DNA from: Histomonas meleagridis
Taxonomy: Eukaryota > Parabasalia > Tritrichomonadida > Dientamoebidae
NCBI GenBank assembly: GCA_020186115.1
Contig: WSYJ01000151.1
Coordinates: forward strand, 372,001 to 436,000
Length of the DNA stretch: 64,000 nucleotides
Direction of reading: 5' to 3'
Shown here in pieces: positions 51,152-60,280 of this stretch (positions are counted from its first letter, which is position 1; each line of letters opens with the position of its first letter). The position numbers and the translations under genes are program-made. The notes beneath the pieces were generated by a model, which was given only the letters and a program-made list of their open reading frames with translations, made no database searches and had not been told where the DNA came from.

Positions 51152-52108
51152 ATGAGCGAAATTGTTGTTTTCCCAGAACAATTTTCCTTCGATGTAAGGC
51201 AACAACGCAACAATCCACGACGCCGTCTAACAATTAAGAACTGCGGAATTATGGCATCCAAAATAACCATTTCAATACCAGATACAAACTTTTTTACGAT
51301 TACAGACAGTCAAGGCAGGACTATCACTAGCAAACACACTATAAACATGATTCCAAATTCATCCGAATATTTTTTTATCCAAAAGAAATCCAATGTAAGC
51401 ATTGTTCCGGAAGATCAAATTGTTATTTCTAGTGGTAACAAGATTCACACAATCAAATTAAAACCAACTGTATCTATGATATCCTTAGATGATTTAGAAT
51501 CAGTAGCATCGAATGATATTCAATCGTCAAGATCTGTTCTATCAGATAAAGCCAAAGCTACACCAACTAGCACACCCAGGCAACAAACCTTCATGTCTCC
51601 GCCAGATTCCAAAACATCTAATTCAAAGCAAAGTAAAATTTCTCGAATCAAACCACCATCAAAAAAGATAACTCATATTGAAAATACGACAAATCCACCG
51701 AAGCAGCCATTACACAACAAAGATGCCGACATTCTTGAGTTCACAGCTTCTGAATTTGAGATTCCAAAGACGAACAGCATAAAAGAAGAAAGTTCTTCAT
51801 CTAACAGTGACGCCACTTCAGACGTTGATGTTCTTGAGCAATCTCTTCATGTAAAGTTTGCACTAAAAGATGACTCATTTATTCCCCGACCACAAAGTCT
51901 CTCAAAGCAAATAAACTGGTACAAAAAAGATGCGTTTAATGATGTTGAAGAGCCGAACTTCTCATTTGAGCTTGCAATGACTGGAAGCAAAGACGATCCA
52001 ATCTTTTGCATTGATGGCGATTATTATGATTCCTCAGGAAGGCTTCTTAGTGTTCAACAAGGCAAACCGCGTGCTGTTTTTGTGACGGAAGATGGTTATG
52101 TAGAATAA
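51152..52108 (+). CDS. MSP/ASH-domain-like protein with disordered linker
   Basis: 318 residues. The first ~105 look like an ASH/major-sperm-protein type Ig fold: VVFPEQFSFDV then RRRLTIKNCG..ASKITISIPDTNFF and a late strand HTIKLKPTV. Residues ~115-235 are Ser/Thr/Pro/Lys-rich and probably disordered. The C-terminal ~80 residues contain INWYKKDAF and DDPIFCIDGDYYDSSG, a second small conserved-looking part I do not recognise. ASH domains are common in centriole/flagellum and traffic proteins, so a flagellar-base role is possible but inferred. Confidence 0.55.
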   Translation: MSEIVVFPEQFSFDVRQQRNNPRRRLTIKNCGIMASKITISIPDTNFFTITDSQGRTITSKHTINMIPNSSEYFFIQKKSNVSIVPEDQIVISSGNKIHTIKLKPTVSMISLDDLESVASNDIQSSRSVLSDKAKATPTSTPRQQTFMSPPDSKTSNSKQSKISRIKPPSKKITHIENTTNPPKQPLHNKDADILEFTASEFEIPKTNSIKEESSSSNSDATSDVDVLEQSLHVKFALKDDSFIPRPQSLSKQINWYKKDAFNDVEEPNFSFELAMTGSKDDPIFCIDGDYYDSSGRLLSVQQGKPRAVFVTEDGYVE

Positions 52109-52402
52109 GAAAAATTACTCTTTCTTCTTCTTTGTTGAACCCAGGAGATCTTTGTGGAACAACACCGACTGAACTGTTCAATTCTTCATCATTATGGATA
52201 GCAAGCATGATGATCATCAGCTCGAGCTTCATTTCCGGTAAGTTTGAATGTAGGGTATTCTGGAACTGCGGACATGAAGACTTCACGAAGGAAACAATGT
52301 AAACGGTCAACTGTAAATTGAGTTCCTGCGCCAAGGATGTAGGCTTTCTCTATCAACAGATGTTTTTGTGGCTGCCTTCTAAACACCTTTCTTAGCTGGC
52401 AT
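52100..52402 (-). pseudogene. Histone H2A pseudogene
   Basis: Reading down from ATG 52402 the minus strand gives MPAKKGV, TAG, then KAATKTSVDRE (H2A tail), a shift, QFTVDRLHCFLRE (H2A QFPVGRIHR.L), VFMSAVPEYPTFKLTGNEARADD (H2A VFLAAVLEYL.AE.LELAGNAARDN) and, in another frame, LAIHNDEELNSSVG (H2A LAIRNDEELN.L.G). At least one stop and two shifts are needed. A full-length copy that lost coding capacity, lying tail to tail with the ASH-like gene. Confidence 0.85.
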
Positions 52403-52933
52403 AAAAAATTATGAAATAATGACATCAAATTATAGAAACCTCAACTCATTTATTTAGAAGTGACTACCATATATATGTAATTACATATATTTTGAGTGCT
52501 CTACATTTAATTTCTCCTTTTGAAAATTATAGAACTAAAATGGCAGTTGATTTCATTCAAATATATTGGTTCAAAAAATTATTACCTAAAATGGCATTTT
52601 AACCTTCCTTTTTCTCAACAAAAAAACAATGTTTCATTCACCAGTTATCAAAAGATGTTTGTATGTTTGACTATACCAATGAGTTAAAAAGAATTTTTAA
52701 TATATCTGTAGATGTCATATCTGAACTCGATTTGAAAATTTCTTGCTTACTAATTGTGACACACAATATGAGTAAAAAAAAATAAACAGAACGGTGTTTA
52801 TTATTAAATTTATAAATTTACTCATGAATGAAAGAGGAAATTTTTTCACAAATGTCACATCACATGTCGTGAACTTTTTGAATTGTTAATAGAAATAATA
52901 TGATATTAAGGATTTAAATTTTTGATTTGATAA
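52403..52933. other. Intergenic
   Basis: AT-rich. No gene seen between the H2A pseudogene and the Rab gene 3' end. Confidence 0.5.
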
Positions 52934-53545
52934 TCAACAGCAACCTTTACCATCCTTCTCTGGCTTTTGGTCGACAGCAATTTCAGACGAAAGATCGTCC
53001 TCAAAATGTAAACCTGGAATCATGGCAGCACGCGTAAACAAATCAGAAACACCCATTCCAGTCTTTGCAGATACTTCTATATAAAACTCTGCTTCAATTT
53101 CTTGTGCATATCTTTCTCCTTCTTGTTCGCTAATAACTCTTTGTATTGTTAAATCTGATTTGTTTCCAACCAGAACAAATTTTACGTATTCTGGTGCTCT
53201 TGTTTGAAGAAGCTTAACAAAGCTTCCAATTTGGTTCAAAGATTCATGGTTTGTCAAATCAAAAACAAGAAAAGCAAGTGCAGCCCCACTAAAATACATT
53301 GGAGCTAAAGATCGGTACCTCTCCTGTCCAGCTGTATCCCATATGTTGAAATCAACTTTCGATTCGCCAGTATCAATTTCAACTCTACAATTGGCAGCAC
53401 CAACTGTTGCTTCTTCACCTTCTGTAAAGGTGTTGTTGACAATTCGAGCAATGATACATGTCTTTCCGACACCTGCATCACCGGCAAAAACTGCCTTAAC
53501 TTTTCTCATCTGAGTTTTGCGGTTACTTCTTTTTGAATGAACCAT
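52934..53545 (-). CDS. Rab GTPase
   Basis: 203 residues from the first ATG, 191 from the second (53509, MRKVKAVFAGDAG). An M3-like TACGGTTA touches the first ATG, which favours the second. All G motifs are intact: GDAGVGKTC, a switch I Thr in EEATVGAA, WDTAGQERYRS, GNKSDL and VSAKTG. It ends GKGCC, a double-Cys geranylgeranylation signal. Sequence is closest to the Rab5/Rab21/Rab22 branch (GVGKTC, WDTAGQERYRSLAPMYF.GA), implying endocytic traffic; subfamily is a guess. Likely fully active. Confidence 0.93.
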   Translation of the reverse strand: MVHSKRSNRKTQMRKVKAVFAGDAGVGKTCIIARIVNNTFTEGEEATVGAANCRVEIDTGESKVDFNIWDTAGQERYRSLAPMYFSGAALAFLVFDLTNHESLNQIGSFVKLLQTRAPEYVKFVLVGNKSDLTIQRVISEQEGERYAQEIEAEFYIEVSAKTGMGVSDLFTRAAMIPGLHFEDDLSSEIAVDQKPEKDGKGCC

Positions 53546-53872
53546 ACGGTTACAAATATGGAATCTTCCCGCGAGAAGAGTATCGAATTCTTCTGGGGAT
53601 AAATCTTAATAAAAAAACAAATATTACCGAAAAAAATTTGATTTGTTCTTAGATTAGGTTAAGTTCGAATATAAAAAAAAAAAGATACCAAATATCAAAT
53701 TTGCTAAATAAACTAGATGAAAAATTAATCATTGGAAACTCATAGACTATTTATGTTTTACGTACAAAAATGTTTTATTATCTTGAGTCTGACTTTTTTG
53801 GCTGTTTACTTTGCCATTTGTCGTACGATTCGTTTTCAATTGAACGATTCGTAAACATTTGAAAATATGCCA
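53546..53872. other. Divergent region between Rab and PDI-like genes
   Basis: No gene supported; a 68-codon minus frame (53747-53953) is a shadow. Confidence 0.45.
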
Positions 53873-53880
53873 AACCGTTT
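53873..53880 (+). promoter_or_regulatory. M3/Myb-type element of PDI-like gene
   Basis: AACCGTTT fits M3 in both orientations and ends 3 bases before the ATG at 53884, implying a very short leader or a later start. Confidence 0.45.
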
Positions 53881-53883
53881 TTA

Positions 53884-55440
53884 ATGGGGCTGTTTTTTGC
53901 TCTTCAAATTTTCTCGAACTGTATTTTTGTCCCCTATTCCAAAACAAGCACACCTAAATTTAAAAATTACACGGACATTGAATTTCAAGATGTAATCTCC
54001 CAAAATCCTGTTGTTTTAGCTTTAGTAATTGGCCCACATCCACACCCTCTATCAGAGCAAGCTCAATATTTATTTTCAAACTCACTTAATATTTTCTCTA
54101 AGCGTGCGTTGTTTACTTTACTTATTTCTTCTGATGTTCCTCAACTTGTATCTACCTTTCAATATGAAAATCCTTTTCTCGTACTATTTCAATCGGGCAG
54201 AATATATAACTCATGTGAATGTCCAACTAGTGAAGATGCATTTATGTTTCTACTTAACAATTGGCTTATTGAAAATCGTGGGCCTGTCAAAACTCTAAAT
54301 GATTTAAGGGCAACATTATCTTCAACATTATACACACTCATAAGCAAAGAAAAATATGTTAATGATGCTAATTCTAATTTATATCTTGCACTTCCAGAAA
54401 TTGGTTCGTGCGAATTAATTACAGCTAAACCCGAACTTTTTGATGAACTTAATATGTCTAATGAAATGTTTTTGCTATTTCGTTCACAAGACCTTACAAT
54501 TGTTCCTGTTCAAAATAGTACATCTTCGATATTAGAAAAATCAATTCCATTATACAAAGAATTCACAAAATATGATATAATGCAAGAAAACATAACATTT
54601 GCTGCTATTTTTAGTCGAGGATTTGAAAAATCTTATCACGAAAATTTGTATCAATTATCAAATCTATTTCCAAAAATCAGGTTTGGAGTAGTTCCATATC
54701 ATTTATATCCAACCGTGCAACACATTTTCCCTAACGATATTACTTTTCCTAACTTTTATGTTTTTAATCCAGATAATGGTTATTTCTATCCACACGACAA
54801 ATTGTTTGATAACGTTGAATTCAGAAGCGATGAGTTCCTTGTCAAGGCTAAAGAATATATCAACGACATCATGACTGATAAAATTGCAAGACAATATTTC
54901 AGCGAGGAAATACCTGAAATTATCGAAAATGAAAGTGTCCAAAAAATTGTTGGGTTAACTTACAAAGATTTCATAGAAAACGAGAGCTACGATGCAGTCG
55001 TTCTCTACTCACCAGAATTTGGTCCAAAAGAAGTTTTCCAAATGTTTATCGAAACCGCCGATGAAGTGGCAAAAAGTGGCAACGATAAAATAAAGTTTGG
55101 AATTTTGGATCCGATACGAAACGCTTCACCTTTAGGTTTTCCTGTTTTTGTTCAAAGGCCACACATCGAAATATTTCCAAGAGGATCTAAGAATAACTCA
55201 ATGCCAATGCTATCCTTAATGAATCGAAATGGATTTTTGAGGTTTTTGAATGATTGCTCAACATCAAAAATTGATCTCGATATCCCTGAATTGACAAAGG
55301 AAGAGGCATTAAAGGAAACAGACGAACTAGCTCCGAAATATGAGTTACTACCAGAGAACATTAAACAGAAAATACAGAAATATGTGGAAACAAAATTGGA
55401 GAAATTAACAAATTTGAATCCTTTTGCTGTAATTTTGTAA
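53884..55440 (+). CDS. PDI-like thioredoxin-fold protein without CxxC
   Basis: 518 residues. The N-terminus MGLFFALQIFSNCIFV looks like a signal peptide. The body contains several thioredoxin-like folds in the order of protein disulfide isomerases. In the last one (~360-470), KIVGLTYKDFIENESYDAVVLYSPEFGPK aligns with the PDI a' domain V....F......VLVEFYAPWCGHCK, but WCGHC is replaced by EFGP, so no redox Cys pair remains. No C-terminal KDEL; it ends FAVIL. Probable role: a luminal or surface chaperone-like protein without isomerase activity, inferred. Base composition is like its neighbours. Confidence 0.65.
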   Translation: MGLFFALQIFSNCIFVPYSKTSTPKFKNYTDIEFQDVISQNPVVLALVIGPHPHPLSEQAQYLFSNSLNIFSKRALFTLLISSDVPQLVSTFQYENPFLVLFQSGRIYNSCECPTSEDAFMFLLNNWLIENRGPVKTLNDLRATLSSTLYTLISKEKYVNDANSNLYLALPEIGSCELITAKPELFDELNMSNEMFLLFRSQDLTIVPVQNSTSSILEKSIPLYKEFTKYDIMQENITFAAIFSRGFEKSYHENLYQLSNLFPKIRFGVVPYHLYPTVQHIFPNDITFPNFYVFNPDNGYFYPHDKLFDNVEFRSDEFLVKAKEYINDIMTDKIARQYFSEEIPEIIENESVQKIVGLTYKDFIENESYDAVVLYSPEFGPKEVFQMFIETADEVAKSGNDKIKFGILDPIRNASPLGFPVFVQRPHIEIFPRGSKNNSMPMLSLMNRNGFLRFLNDCSTSKIDLDIPELTKEEALKETDELAPKYELLPENIKQKIQKYVETKLEKLTNLNPFAVIL

Positions 55441-56435
55441 AAATTCATTTGTAAGTGATTACTTATATATAAATTTTCTAATTGAGGGTGTAGTTCTGGA
55501 AATTTGGCAAAAGCATCAAATCATTTGATGAAAAAAAAAGAAATCAAATAAATATCTATATCATTTATATCAAATTTCCCATGCTCAAGAAGTAATTTCA
55601 CGATTTCAGTATGACCTTGTGAAGATGCTTTCATAAGTGCTGTTTCAAATAATTTAGATAATTTTCAAAAACTATTTTGAAATTTTAAATTATTAAAATA
55701 AATTTTAGATTAAACAAATAAATATTTCTACCATTAATATCAATTCATTCCTGTTCAAGAAAGTATTTTACAATTTCAACATTACCTGATTTTGTAGAGT
55801 ATATTAAAAAATTTGTATTTTGATTATTTATATGAAGATATTTAATAAGGAATAAATTTCCTATTTTTATTTCTTTTACAATATTTTTATCATCATATTG
55901 GATTCCTTCTCCTTCCAAAAATAATAAAAGTTCGTAATTACCACTAGTAATAGAGATTTTTTGTAAATAATTAAGCATTTTTTTCTCAGCTTGGATTGAT
56001 TTATCAATAATTTTGTTTTCATAAAGATATTTAAATATATCATTTTGATGATATTTAATTGCAGTTTTATCTACATCTTCTAATGATGAATGATTTTGTT
56101 CACAAAAATGAAATATTTCTAGATGGCTCAATAATTTTATTAAAATCAAAGTTTGTTTGTGATGACATTTCTTGAAGTTTTTCGATTTCATCATTACGAA
56201 TGATTTTTGCAATTTCATTCGGATTATGTCCTTCTTTAACATATTGTTTATGGAGTTCAAAATCATTCTTTGATAGTTTTTCATAATTTTTAATAAAAGC
56301 ATTATTAAATATATTATATGGATACATTCTTTTATTTTCCTCTTCTGATTTATAGTGTGCAAAATATTTTGTTCCCATATTTTTGATGATGTTTTTATCT
56401 ATTAAATTTTCTGTAATCATTTCATTAATAATATA

Positions 56436-57732
56436 GGGTGTCCAACCCCAAGTGTAGCATCTCATTATACAAATAAAATTTAAATGAACTAAAATAATGA
56501 TTAGAATGTTTACTTGATATACTCTCCTTTGGTATGTATTACTTGTTCCAATCTCCTTTCCCATTCTTCGAAAACCCGTTTTAACATATCGGTTGGAATT
56601 TGTTGTAAAATATCAGTTATACATTTTTTTACCTCCTTTCTTGATTCGTATAACTGACCTTCCATTTTATTTTTGATATAGCCAAATAGGAAGGAGTCTG
56701 ATGGTGCTATATCTGGTGAATAAGGAGGATGAGGTGCTCTTTTAAGACCTTTAATATTCATTATATTAGTTGTGTGCTTCGATATGTGAGGACGTGCATT
56801 ATCGGCATGGACGGTTAATCTTCTTCCTTCATTATCTAGATATCCCCCATTTAATTTTGAAAGTTCCTTAATAATATTATTTGCATAATACTTCGAATTA
56901 AATGTTTCGCCTTTTGGAAGAAAGTTAATAACCTTTATTCCGCTTGGATTCCAAAAAGTTGTCAGCATAATTTTTTTATCTGTTAAAACCTTACCTGGAC
57001 GTGTTTGAGGCTGACTTCCGATGGGTATCCATTGTTGAAATAGATAATATGAATATTCAAACCAAGATTCGTCTCCTGTAACGAAATATATATAATTGTT
57101 ATGTTTGGCTGAATTCAGAATCTTAAAAAATGCCTTTGAGATTGTTACTTTTCGAATTTATTGTTTTTCTGAGAGACTGTGGGGAACCCACTTTAAATGC
57201 ATGCTTACATAAAAAAGCATATTTGTTAAATGATAATATACCGTACTTTTTGGAATCCTCGTAGTGTTAGCTATATAACGAACAGATGCAAATGGCTCTT
57301 CATCAAGTACATACAAAATTTTTTCATTAATGATTTTGTGTTCATCGAAATTTGCATTTGAAGTTTCCTTGTTAACGGTTTTTGATGTTTTGCAATTTCT
57401 AATATATTTTGTAATTGTTGAATATGAAATACATTGATCTTGAAGAGTCAATTTCATTTCTGTATATATTGATTTTTTATTTTTCCCTTGTAAGTGTAAG
57501 AAAATCGCAATTGATTTCTGATCGAGTTCCATTTTGAACTTTTTGAGTATTTTAAACGTATATTTTTTCCAATTTTCTATCAAAAACATTCAAATATCTC
57601 ATTATATCTAATTTTTTATGAAACTTCATATTTATAAACAATAAAATGTTATATTCATATATTATTTATATATATTTATTAATGATTATATATGCTCACA
57701 TATGGAGATGCTACACTTAGGGTTGGACACCC
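56436..57732 (-). mobile_element. mariner element, 1297 bp, TA duplication
   Basis: The 28-bp terminal inverted repeats begin GGGTGTCCAACCC and end GTGTAGCATCTC, differing at one base (position 14, C or T). TA flanks both ends (56434-56435 and 57733-57734). The length and the internal D34D transposase are typical of mariner. It sits inside the ankyrin gene. Confidence 0.95.
56510..57532 (-). pseudogene. mariner (DD34D) transposase with one in-frame stop
   Basis: Starting at MELDQKSIAIFLHLQGKN (57532; an upstream ATG is at 57589), one frame of 340 codons runs to 56510. It is interrupted only by TAA at 57158-57160, just after HLKWVPHSLSEKQ. The catalytic residues are present: TGDESWFEY, VHADNARPH, and YSPDIAPSDSFLF with 34 residues between the second and third Asp. 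The N-terminal paired HTH region is complete. A single base change away from a full frame, so recently active or a stop readthrough/assembly question. Confidence 0.9.
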
Positions 57733-57930
57733 TATTTAATATGCTTCTTGCTTTTCCATTTTCGATATGTAATTTGAAAAAATTGGAATGATCTTAGGTA
57801 TATTTTCATTTATTTCTTCTTCTTTCATTTGAATAAATTGTAAAAATTTTAAGTATATATCAAATCCATTCTTTCTTGGACAGAATACAAAATAAATCAA
57901 ATTACAAATGACAATATTAATATATGGTAG

Positions 57931-58225
57931 GTATATAATGCGCCTGAATTTGTGGATTCTCAAAATCCTAGATATATAGTAGTACAACAATGTAAGTGTA
58001 AATTTAAGGAATATTTAGTATCTGATGTTTCAATGCATGCTGATTTCATTGAACGTGACCATTATGAAGATTATTTTTGTATTTATACGAATGAAAATAG
58101 AACTAAATATAAGAAATATGAATATAAAAAGTAGAAAACCAAATTTTAAAATATGGTTTAAAGAAATGAATGGTAAAGAAATTGAACCAGAATATTTTAT
58201 GTTAGAATTATTATTAATTTATTAA
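57931..58225 (+). pseudogene. Truncated Maverick gene, C-terminal part
   Basis: Frame one reads APEFVDSQNPRYIVVQQCKC to YEDYFCIYTNENRTKYKK. A one-base shift near 58125 continues KPNFKIWFKEMNGKEIEPEY and ends with the stop at 58223-58225. The 5' part is absent because the junction with the ankyrin gene lies at ~57925. It is probably a structural or hypothetical Maverick protein, not identified further. Confidence 0.55.
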
Positions 58226-58232
58226 ATAAAAA

Positions 58233-58239
58233 TCATTTT
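58233..58239 (+). promoter_or_regulatory. Inr-like TCATTTT of tail-fibre gene
   Basis: TCATTTT lies 7-13 bases before the ATG at 58246 and fits the trichomonad Inr TCAY[TA]. Confidence 0.45.
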
Positions 58240-58245
58240 TTAACA

Positions 58246-60249
58246 ATGTTTACTATTGAGAATGCTATGAAAGGTATAAAAACTAATGTTGTTGAAGCTT
58301 CTGAAATTATTGATAAAGATGATTTAGAAGAAGTTTTAGAAAATTATCCTACAAATGACCAAATAACAGAAAAACTTAATACTATAACTTCGATTACATT
58401 ACCTCAATTATACTATAATAAATCACAATCAGATGAAAAATATTCTACCAAAAGTCATACTCATAATACAATAAATAATGATTTAACAGTAAATGGGAAT
58501 GTACAAGTTACTTCATTAAATGGTTTTCAATTGGCAACTTCAGGAGGTGGTAAATGGGATACAAAATTATATGTACCATCTATTATTACATTAAAAGAAG
58601 ATGGTGTTGTAGAAGTTGGTCAATATATTGATATGCATAATAATGCAGATTATGATAAAGATAATACATGGAGAATAACTGCTAATACTAATTCATTAGA
58701 TTTTAAATCAAAAACTGGTTCATTATTAAGTTTTGGAAGTAATGGTAATATTAAATGTGCAACTATTAATAATGTAGATATAACTAAAATATCTTCAAAT
58801 GATCATAATCATGATGAGATTTATGCTAAAAAAGATCATGAACATACAAACTATGCTTCAACAGAACATACTCATAGCTATAACGATTTAAATGATAAAC
58901 CTGAAACATTTCCACCTTCAGACCATACACATAGTTATAATGATTTAACAGATATTCCTCCAGTAGAAGCACACATGCATAGTTGGGGTGATTTATATGG
59001 CATACCTGATGCATTTGTTCCTGTAGAACATTATCATGATACTAGATATGCATTGATTGATCATACACATCCTGAGTATGCTTCAAAAGATCATAATCAT
59101 GATACAAAATATGCTGCATCAAATCATACACATAGTTATAATGATTTAACAGATATTCCTATAGGTTCAAATACAGAAGATATCCATTGTTCAACAATTA
59201 ATGGTTTTGCTTTAGATTCATCTCCTGCAGATTCAAATTTAAATATTGATGTTCCTTCAATTGCAGTTATTAAAAAAGATGGTGTTTTAGAAACAGGTCC
59301 TTATATAGATATGCATACTAGTGATGGATATGAAAATGATTATAGTTTTAGAATACAATGTAAAGGGAATGTTATGGAATTTATACCAACACTAAAAGGT
59401 TGCAATGGTTTTTATTACTCAGCAGCTTTTGATTCATTAGGTTGTACTAACTTAAATTGCTCTAAAATTATGTACTCTGTAACAACTAATGGTATTGATA
59501 ATATAGGAAATATAAAATCCAAAACTGGTCAATTCGATAGTTTAGAATCTACTAAATTAACATTATTTCACAGTATAATTGAAGAATCAGGTAATACATA
59601 TCAATTATTATGGAGAATTTATGGATGTACACCTACTGCAGATAAAAAATATGGAAGATTATATTTTGAATCTGTAACACAAAAGAAACAAGATAATGGT
59701 ACCTTTTCTGATACATATAGTAAAATATATTATATTGCAACTACATTTAATACATTCGAAGGAACTGGAGGTCTTGAACAAATAAATACAACTATTATTC
59801 ATAATGCTCCTGTTTCAGAAGACTTAACACAATTTCAAATTGGTTCACCAGTATTTTGTACAGGTAATGTTTTTTCATTAAAAGAAAATGGTATATATAC
59901 TTCAAATACATCTACAACAGATTGTATACCATCAGTTAAAACATCAGGTACATATAAAGAATATTTAGGTATATGTGTATCTAAAAATGAAAAAGGTTAC
60001 AAAGCATCAATAGGTGTTTTAATTAAAAGAGAAGTAGAAATTTTACAAGATACTATTGATTTTGCAACACATGGAGATTTTTATTTTAGAGTAAATAATA
60101 CTGCAGATTATGAAATTGGTGATGTAGTATTATTTGATGGTAATAAATTATCAGATGATTTAGTAATAATCACAAAAATATTAAATTCAATAGTTGGTAA
60201 AGTAACAGGTAAAATAGATGAACATTTATTAAGTGTATTTAAAGAATAA
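58246..60249 (+). CDS. Tail-fibre-like protein of the Maverick
   Basis: 667 residues. The N-terminal ~60 residues contain a short helical region. Residues ~70-305 hold His-rich repeats: SHTHNT, DHNHDEIY, then four or so copies of [DN]HTHSYNDL[TN]D with IP. The central part contains two related blocks (VPSI..LKEDGVVE.GQYIDMHNN and VPSIAVIKKDGVLETGPYID). The C-terminal ~150 residues form a beta-rich domain (GVLIKREVEIL, FRVNNTADYEIGDVVLFDGN). HxH repeats of this type form metal-bound trimeric shafts in phage tail fibres. A fibre or receptor-binding role on a Maverick particle is inferred. Intact frame. Confidence 0.8.
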   Translation: MFTIENAMKGIKTNVVEASEIIDKDDLEEVLENYPTNDQITEKLNTITSITLPQLYYNKSQSDEKYSTKSHTHNTINNDLTVNGNVQVTSLNGFQLATSGGGKWDTKLYVPSIITLKEDGVVEVGQYIDMHNNADYDKDNTWRITANTNSLDFKSKTGSLLSFGSNGNIKCATINNVDITKISSNDHNHDEIYAKKDHEHTNYASTEHTHSYNDLNDKPETFPPSDHTHSYNDLTDIPPVEAHMHSWGDLYGIPDAFVPVEHYHDTRYALIDHTHPEYASKDHNHDTKYAASNHTHSYNDLTDIPIGSNTEDIHCSTINGFALDSSPADSNLNIDVPSIAVIKKDGVLETGPYIDMHTSDGYENDYSFRIQCKGNVMEFIPTLKGCNGFYYSAAFDSLGCTNLNCSKIMYSVTTNGIDNIGNIKSKTGQFDSLESTKLTLFHSIIEESGNTYQLLWRIYGCTPTADKKYGRLYFESVTQKKQDNGTFSDTYSKIYYIATTFNTFEGTGGLEQINTTIIHNAPVSEDLTQFQIGSPVFCTGNVFSLKENGIYTSNTSTTDCIPSVKTSGTYKEYLGICVSKNEKGYKASIGVLIKREVEILQDTIDFATHGDFYFRVNNTADYEIGDVVLFDGNKLSDDLVIITKILNSIVGKVTGKIDEHLLSVFKE

Positions 60250-60263
60250 AAAAATATTTTATT

Positions 60264-60270
60264 TCATTTT
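60264..60270 (+). promoter_or_regulatory. Inr-like TCATTTT of integrase gene
   Basis: TCATTTT lies 11-17 bases before the ATG at 60281, in the 31-base gap after the tail-fibre stop. Confidence 0.45.
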
Positions 60271-60280
60271 ATTTTTTTAT

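Larger units (their letters stand above)
55551..57925 (-). pseudogene. DUF3447-type ankyrin gene interrupted by mariner and truncated by Maverick
   Basis: The N-terminal part (57735-57925; VICNLIYFVFCPRKNGFDIY, then KFLQFIQ) ends at KQEAY, right at the mariner insertion. The gene resumes beyond the element at 56430 with IINEMITENLIDKN, LHKQYVKEGHNPNEIAKIIR and DEIEKLQEMSSQTNFDF. About 50 codons are then missing before CEQNHSSLED. Later pieces reach FLEQE (~55745), an 81-nt spacer and one open ankyrin unit at 55551-55649. Upstream of ~57925 the reading frame runs into Maverick sequence. Insertion, deletion and truncation make it a clear pseudogene. Confidence 0.85.

Noticed and set aside
52295-52310. 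M3-type GACCGTTT
   Set aside because: It is part of the H2A pseudogene coding sequence (VDRLH).
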